NCBI GenBank assembly: GCA_937898675.1 | Contig: CALEJB010000009.1 | Location: forward strand, 32,229-96,228 | Reading direction: 5' to 3' | From: an uncultured Prevotellaceae bacterium | Lineage (GTDB): Bacteria > Bacteroidota > Bacteroidia > Bacteroidales > Muribaculaceae | DNA: 64,000 bases | Shown: piece after piece, positions 59,820 to 64,000 of the stretch | Layout: every line of letters starts with the position of its first letter | How positions within the stretch are numbered: the stretch's first letter is position 1 | The notes under the pieces: model-generated | Told to the model about the DNA's origin: nothing | Database searches by the model: none | Seen by the model: the letters and a program-made list of their open reading frames with translations, nothing else | Program-made: the position numbers and the translations under genes

Positions 59820-60788
59820 TTATGCGTCGGCAGGTCGGCACTTCCACAAAGCCATTGGATGGTTGATGACGCGATCTGCTATGTTGCCATGGCCAAAAAG
59901 GATCTCAGGCCGATACTCGCGACGATTAAAGTGGGCAACAAAGTCGTGCTCACTCTCTGAGAACTGAAGGAAACGACCCAGGTAGTCAAGAACATTCCTT
60001 TTGGCTTGCTCAAAGTCAAACCGGTCACTGCGACGAAGGACAGGTATCAATTGAGCCCGAACCTGGGCATAGTTGGCTGATTCAATCTTGGGCATGGCGG
60101 TGAACTGCAGATTAACGTCCTCGGCCTTACTGGTGGCACCAACTGAGTGATAAAACACAAATAAATGCCTCAGTAGGTCTTGTTCACCCTGCTGGCTGAA
60201 AAGGTTGTTGTCGATCATCTCGTTCACATCATACAAGTCACGCATAGCACCACGATTGACCAGGGCATTAATCTTGCTAGCGAAGAGCTCGACAGGTGCC
60301 AATGTATTGATTTTGGCATCTCCAAGGATATCAATACTCAGCGGGCTCTCGATGGATGGGAGGGCATGGCAACGGTCACTATAGTTGATTTCAATCTTGA
60401 TATTGTCAGGATTGCCACTGGCGTTTGTATAACCGAATATCCAAGAATCAAGAGAGAACGGGCTTTTTGATGAAGGCTTGAGGCCGTATCCTTCATTGGC
60501 CATATAGCGCATGATCAAGTCGTTGATGTCTTCACGTTGAGTGAGCATTTCTTCCCTGCTGCAATTATTGTTGAAATCAAGGTCGATGTCAACCGATAGG
60601 CGAGGCATATCGAATACAGTCAGGTTAATGGCTGTGCCTCCCTTCAATACCAAGGCCTGTGACAATAAAGCGTGGTTGTGGAAGAACTTCAGGATTTCGA
60701 CAAGGCGCAGTACTTTTTCAAGATTGTCACGGATGAACCCGCTCTCTGCAGCCAGTCGGTCCAGATATGTTTTATCAAATGATAGCAT
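59820..60788 (-). CDS. abiEii: AbiEii/AbiGii family nucleotidyltransferase toxin
   Basis: A 322-residue nucleotidyltransferase-fold toxin of the type IV AbiE abortive-infection system; relatives transfer nucleotides, in some cases to tRNA. The motif GGTAINL is at 50-56 and the metal aspartates are in RLSVDIDLDF (67 and 69); KIEINYSDR follows. Its ATG overlaps the end of the antitoxin gene by 14 bases. Codon use is AT-richer than the chromosome core, and it lies in an accessory segment. Confidence 0.92.
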   Translation of the reverse strand: MLSFDKTYLDRLAAESGFIRDNLEKVLRLVEILKFFHNHALLSQALVLKGGTAINLTVFDMPRLSVDIDLDFNNNCSREEMLTQREDINDLIMRYMANEGYGLKPSSKSPFSLDSWIFGYTNASGNPDNIKIEINYSDRCHALPSIESPLSIDILGDAKINTLAPVELFASKINALVNRGAMRDLYDVNEMIDNNLFSQQGEQDLLRHLFVFYHSVGATSKAEDVNLQFTAMPKIESANYAQVRAQLIPVLRRSDRFDFEQAKRNVLDYLGRFLQFSESEHDFVAHFNRREYRPEILFGHGNIADRVINHPMALWKCRPADA

Positions 60789-61551
60789 AATCGTTATTAT
60801 TTACTGTGGTCATTAAATCGTTGGGGACGTAGAGTTTCCATCGGCTTACGTAGTGTGTCGAGTCACTGGCGTTGGTGAGCCGCTTAACACTGTTGCCTGC
60901 CTGCTTGCGGCAGAAGTCTATTAGCTCATCGGAGATGTGCGCCTGTGCCTGTATGCGTTCAAGCATGAAACCTGTTTTCTGGTAGAGAAAAGCTTTGCCG
61001 TACAATTGCAGGTATCCGCGCAGCTTGTCCTCATTGAGCATCAAAATGCCTTCAAAACACTGAACCAATTCACCGGCGCCTCCCGAGCGGTCAAGCCTAT
61101 CACAGCAGTCCACAAAGGTCCGTTCCAGGTCAGTCACCCTGACGTGTGGGCTATGAGTAGGCGTGATGACTCCTGCCTGGGCATCGGCAGATATGGGGGT
61201 CATACAGTGCTCAAATTCAGTTCCTCCAAATGTGAACCGATTGAAACGGCTCTCACTGCCCACATAAGCGTTGTAAAACACCTGGTGCGCCAAGCCATGA
61301 AACTCCAATGCCGTGTGCCAGCCAATATAGGAAGAGGGAGAAACCGACGATCCCACCTCATACTTGTCGGCTATGGGCTGCCCTGAGGCAAGGTCTATGG
61401 TTGTGTACAGATTCTTGCGGATGTGCTGAACGATGCCCTTATCTCGAAGACGCTGCAGTAACTTGGCAGCCGATGGCTTTGTGACAGAGAGAGCATCCAT
61501 CACATCTTCGAGAGAAAAGATCCTCAACCGATATATTGCCTTTAAATCCAT
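60775..61551 (-). CDS. abiEi: AbiEi family antitoxin/regulator
   Basis: A 258-residue partner of the AbiEii toxin. It has an N-terminal winged helix (FSLEDVMDALSVTKPSAAKLL, then GIVQHIRKNLYTTI) and a C-terminal antitoxin domain of the AbiEi type (SSYIGWHTALEFHGL, FGGTEFEHC, VTDLERTFVDCCDR). The antitoxin is first and overlaps the toxin by 14 bases, as usual for autoregulated AbiE operons. I use the ATG at 61551; a TTG at 61563 would add four residues. A full promoter lies about 50 bases upstream. Confidence 0.9.
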   Translation of the reverse strand: MDLKAIYRLRIFSLEDVMDALSVTKPSAAKLLQRLRDKGIVQHIRKNLYTTIDLASGQPIADKYEVGSSVSPSSYIGWHTALEFHGLAHQVFYNAYVGSESRFNRFTFGGTEFEHCMTPISADAQAGVITPTHSPHVRVTDLERTFVDCCDRLDRSGGAGELVQCFEGILMLNEDKLRGYLQLYGKAFLYQKTGFMLERIQAQAHISDELIDFCRKQAGNSVKRLTNASDSTHYVSRWKLYVPNDLMTTVNNNDYAII

Positions 61552-61602
61552 ATTTGGTTTCAAAATTAACGCAGAAACGCCTTAAATGCGTCCATTATCG
61601 CG

Positions 61603-61634
61603 CAAAATTAGAAACTTTTTATTTTTTGTGCAAA
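61603..61634 (-). promoter_or_regulatory. Promoter of abiEi-abiEii
   Basis: On the minus strand TTTG (61631-61634), a 20-base spacer and TAATTTTG (61603-61610). A second TAATTTTG at 61561-61568 is too close to the ATG to be the main box. Both may be covered by AbiEi if it autoregulates. Confidence 0.7.
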
Positions 61635-61639
61635 TAAAT

Positions 61640-62110
61640 AAAGCTAAAAAGAGACATTATCGTTACCGGGAGAACATGGTAGGTGTTGTTTGATGATTTA
61701 TTTGACATACGTTTCACTAGCTTCTTAGTGTTTTTATTGGCTATTCCCTTTCTTTTTGCTCCGACCGAACCGAAAAAAAAAGAAGAGTGACATCAACACT
61801 TCTCCAGCATTGATATCACACTTCGATCGGACTCTCTTGGTTGAATCGACGGTGGCAGCTTAAGGCCGGTGTCTATCCAAAACAAGATAATAGCGTCCGG
61901 GATGGTGGTTTTCCAGTTTGCTCTTCACATAACGGGTCCTTCTCCATCATAATATTGTTGTCGCCCCTTACATCTGCCGGCATGTCTCTTCTATTATAGC
62001 CAGCAGTCCAAAATGGGGCGTAATTCTCTTTAGTTATTTATAAGGCAGCTGGGGGATTTCAGGCGGAGGAATTTATCTGTAAATCAAGGAAATACGAATC
62101 ATAAGCACTT
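61640..62110. other. Gene-free AT-rich gap with possible gene remnant
   Basis: No intact gene is seen. On the minus strand around 61866-61945 a short open stretch reads YVKSKLENHHPGRYYLVLD, which could be a remnant of a transposase or another lost gene, but it is bounded by stops and too short to assign. Confidence 0.3.
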
Positions 62111-62159
62111 AAAAAAGTCAGCCGTTTTCAAAAAAAAATCTCGAAAATGGCTGATTTTT
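62111..62159. terminator. Long hairpin, terminator-like on both strands
   Basis: About 17 base pairs between 62112-62129 and 62143-62159 with two G-T pairs, bounded by A-run and T-run. The loop is A-rich. It could stop transcription from either side. Confidence 0.6.
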
Positions 62160-62175
62160 ATGGCAAATAATGTGC

Positions 62176-62225
62176 TTTTATTTTTCTGGAATGAGGGTAA
62201 AATGGGTTGTTCCAGAAAAATAAAA
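62176..62225. repeat. Perfect 16-bp inverted repeat
   Basis: Arms 62176-62191 and 62210-62225 are exact complements around an 18-base loop. It lies 17 bases after another long hairpin and 43 bases before a third, smaller one (62269-62277 with 62297-62305). The arms start in T/A runs, as in terminators or as in ends of small mobile elements. Confidence 0.75.
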
Positions 62226-62337
62226 CGATGTTTATCTGGTGTGATTGTCGGTGTTATTTGCTTGAAACCTTCGGATATCTATTGAAAAAATGGACTTATC
62301 CGAAGAATTCAGGCATTTTTTTGGCATATTTTCATCG

Positions 62338-62364
62338 TTGGTATTGATAATTGAAGTAACTTTG
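62338..62364 (+). promoter_or_regulatory. Promoter of the DUF234-type ATPase gene
   Basis: TAACTTTG at 62357-62364 with a TTG at 62338-62340 (16-base spacer, slightly short). The ATG is 25 bases on. Confidence 0.55.
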
Positions 62365-62388
62365 CAAAGTGATAAAACAAGAAGTATT

Positions 62389-63810
62389 ATGCTCATTGGC
62401 AGAGAGAAAGAAAGAGAGACTTTGTTGAGGCTGATTGATTCGGAGCAGTCAGAGTTTGTTGCCGTATATGGCCGTCGTCGTGTCGGGAAAACGTATCTTG
62501 TTCGTGAATCATTCAATTACCAGTTCGCATTTCAGCATACAGGCCTGTTGGATGCTCCGTTGAAGGAGCAGTTAGCGGAGTTCCGTGAATCTCTGTATGC
62601 TGCGGGGATGGGGAAATGCACTATGCCTCACTCATGGAGCGAAGCCTTCAGGTTATTGCAGCGCCATCTCACTTCAGCCCCCGAGGGGAAGAAGGTTATA
62701 TTCATTGACGAGCTGCCGTGGATGGACACGCCCCGATCCAACTTCATTCGCGCCCTGGATCACTTTTGGAATGCATGGGCCACGACTCGCAAGGATATTG
62801 TGTTGATTGTGTGTGGCAGTGCGACTTCATGGATCATCGAGAATATCGTGATGAATTATGGTGGGCTCCATAACCGCTTGACACGGCAGATTCATCTTCA
62901 GCCCTTCAATCTGCATGAGTGCGAACTATATTGCAAGCATCAAAAACTTGGCTTTACTCGACGACAGATTCTTGAGGCTTTCATGGTGATGGGAGGTGTT
63001 CCCTATTACTGGAGCTTCTTGCAGAAAGGTCTCAGCCTCGCTCAGAATATCGACCATATGTTCTTTGCTGAGAATGGTGAACTGACCCATGAATACGACG
63101 CTTTATACGCATCCTTGTTTAGGAACCCCAGAATACACTTGGCTATCATCAACACGCTAGCGACCAAGAAAGCCGGCATGTCACGTGAAGAACTGGTCAA
63201 GAATACTGATCTGGTGGATTCTGGATCTTTCAGTACCGCTTTGAAGGAACTTGAGCAATGTACGTTCATCAGGAAATATACCTATATCGGCAAGAAGAAC
63301 CGTGATGCCGTATATCAACTGATGGACAACTACACCCTGTTCTATTTCAAGTTCATTCAACAGAACGTAAACGGAGATCAGCATTTCTGGACATCCCAGC
63401 TGTCGACCTCTATCCACGACACATGGGCTGGGTTGGCCTTTGAGCGGGTCTGCCTTCAGCATCTGGATCAGATCAAGAAAGCACTCGGTTTCTCGGCTGT
63501 CATAAGCACGGCTCATTCGTGGACACATAAGCCCAAAGATGAGAACGATAAGGGTGTGCAGATTGATCTCCTGATCGACCGCAACGACGACATGATCAAC
63601 TTGTGTGAAATGAAGTACTCAAAGGACGAGTACCAGATTGACAGTGACGAGGACCAACGTCTGCGCCGTCGGGTATCCACATTCCAACGCGAAACAGGCA
63701 CCAAAAAGGCCATCCATCTCACGATGATCACCACCTACGGCATCCAACCGGGAGGTTATGCCGACGATATCCAAAGCCAAGTCACCATGAACGACTTGTT
63801 CGTGGAGTAA
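62389..63810 (+). CDS. AAA-type ATPase with C-terminal DUF234 nuclease-like domain
   Basis: A 473-residue protein with a Walker A loop (YGRRRVGKTYL, about 27-37), Walker B (KKVIFIDELPWMD), and a C-terminal region with VQIDLLIDRNDD and CEMKYSK that resembles a PD-(D/E)xK site, as in the DUF234 part of archaeal-type ATPases common in Bacteroidetes. Function is unknown; members are often in accessory regions. The ATG at 62389 (MLIGREKERETLL) was chosen over an earlier one at 62290, which lies before the promoter. Confidence 0.9.
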   Translation: MLIGREKERETLLRLIDSEQSEFVAVYGRRRVGKTYLVRESFNYQFAFQHTGLLDAPLKEQLAEFRESLYAAGMGKCTMPHSWSEAFRLLQRHLTSAPEGKKVIFIDELPWMDTPRSNFIRALDHFWNAWATTRKDIVLIVCGSATSWIIENIVMNYGGLHNRLTRQIHLQPFNLHECELYCKHQKLGFTRRQILEAFMVMGGVPYYWSFLQKGLSLAQNIDHMFFAENGELTHEYDALYASLFRNPRIHLAIINTLATKKAGMSREELVKNTDLVDSGSFSTALKELEQCTFIRKYTYIGKKNRDAVYQLMDNYTLFYFKFIQQNVNGDQHFWTSQLSTSIHDTWAGLAFERVCLQHLDQIKKALGFSAVISTAHSWTHKPKDENDKGVQIDLLIDRNDDMINLCEMKYSKDEYQIDSDEDQRLRRRVSTFQRETGTKKAIHLTMITTYGIQPGGYADDIQSQVTMNDLFVE

Positions 63811-64000
63811 GAACCCAACAAACAGGTGAACGGGTATCGGCCGGAATTACGGAACTGGAAACTTCGACACACTCTGAAAATCCCCCAACACTCTCAGACT
63901 TATTTTCAAAATCTCAGAGAATCCTCCGACTTCTCTGAGACTCTCTACCCCAGTTCGGGATAAGATTACTCCCAAATAGAAAGTTGCTTTGAGTGTTCGA
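63811..64000. other. Gap at the right end of the window
   Basis: No gene is seen. A perfect 10-bp inverted repeat (63912-63921 and 63931-63940) with repeated CTCAGA/CTGAGA words could be a weak terminator or binding site; there is no T-run. Confidence 0.4.

Noticed and set aside
61866..61945. Possible transposase fragment on the minus strand
   Set aside because: Under 30 codons between stops and no diagnostic motif; noted only as a possible remnant.
1..64000. CRISPR array or complete insertion sequence
   Set aside because: No regularly spaced direct repeats with unique spacers and no intact transposase gene were seen in the window.

Overview
The window looks like a chromosomal segment of a Bacteroidales bacterium. 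The evidence is the dcw cluster ending ftsZ-yqeY-serS, a PorZ-like type IX secretion protein, Bacteroidetes-type promoters (TTTG or TTG, about 20 nt, then TAnnTTTG) ahead of many genes, weak or absent Shine-Dalgarno sites, and a lysyl-tRNA synthetase with a C-terminal extension. Coding DNA is GC-rich, which would fit a high-GC gut lineage such as Muribaculaceae, but I cannot fix the genus. Two stretches are clearly AT-richer: a HaeIII-like restriction-modification pair (24.9-27.1 kb) and the right end (58.4-64 kb).

Layout. 0-2.1 kb: minus-strand thyA-folA-lpxB. 2.6-4.1 kb: argR overlapping an argC-like gene; both have lost hallmark residues. 4.1-6.2 kb: ssb, then manC and an Lrp regulator on the minus strand. 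6.6-23.6 kb: a full cell-wall and division cluster (rsmH, ftsL-like, ftsI, murE, mraY, murD, ftsW, murG, murC, ftsQ, ftsA, ftsZ, yqeY, serS), lacking mraZ and murF. 23.6-24.6 kb: a membrane acyltransferase, followed by a repeat-rich gap and the R-M pair. 27.3-32.2 kb: lysS, porZ-like gene and a small membrane protein. 32.2-36.3 kb (minus): two genes sharing a long out-of-frame overlap, an outer-membrane barrel, an M16 peptidase and an XRE/S24 regulator. 36.6-41.2 kb: ychF and a glycosyltransferase / radical SAM-SPASM / glycosyltransferase group. 41.5-49.2 kb: a tight putative operon of NamZ-type muramidase, sodium symporter, WYL regulator, two tandem serine hydrolases and xerD. 49.5-53.0 kb: thrS-infC-rpmI-rplT. 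53.2-57.4 kb (minus): a secreted protein and the arginine deiminase operon arcA-arcB-arcC. 57.5-58.3 kb: a candidate small RNA, a small membrane protein and tRNA-Arg(ACG). 58.4-64 kb: an accessory region with an unknown alpha-helical protein, an AbiE toxin-antitoxin pair and a DUF234-type ATPase.

How the genes may work together. The dcw cluster supplies nearly all enzymes from lipid I/II synthesis to septal synthesis. The NamZ operon looks like a system for taking up and processing cell-wall fragments. The arginine deiminase operon points to arginine catabolism, which makes the degenerate ArgR/ArgC-like pair notable. At least two families of dispersed intergenic repeats lie in the gaps between operons and are not explained by any gene.
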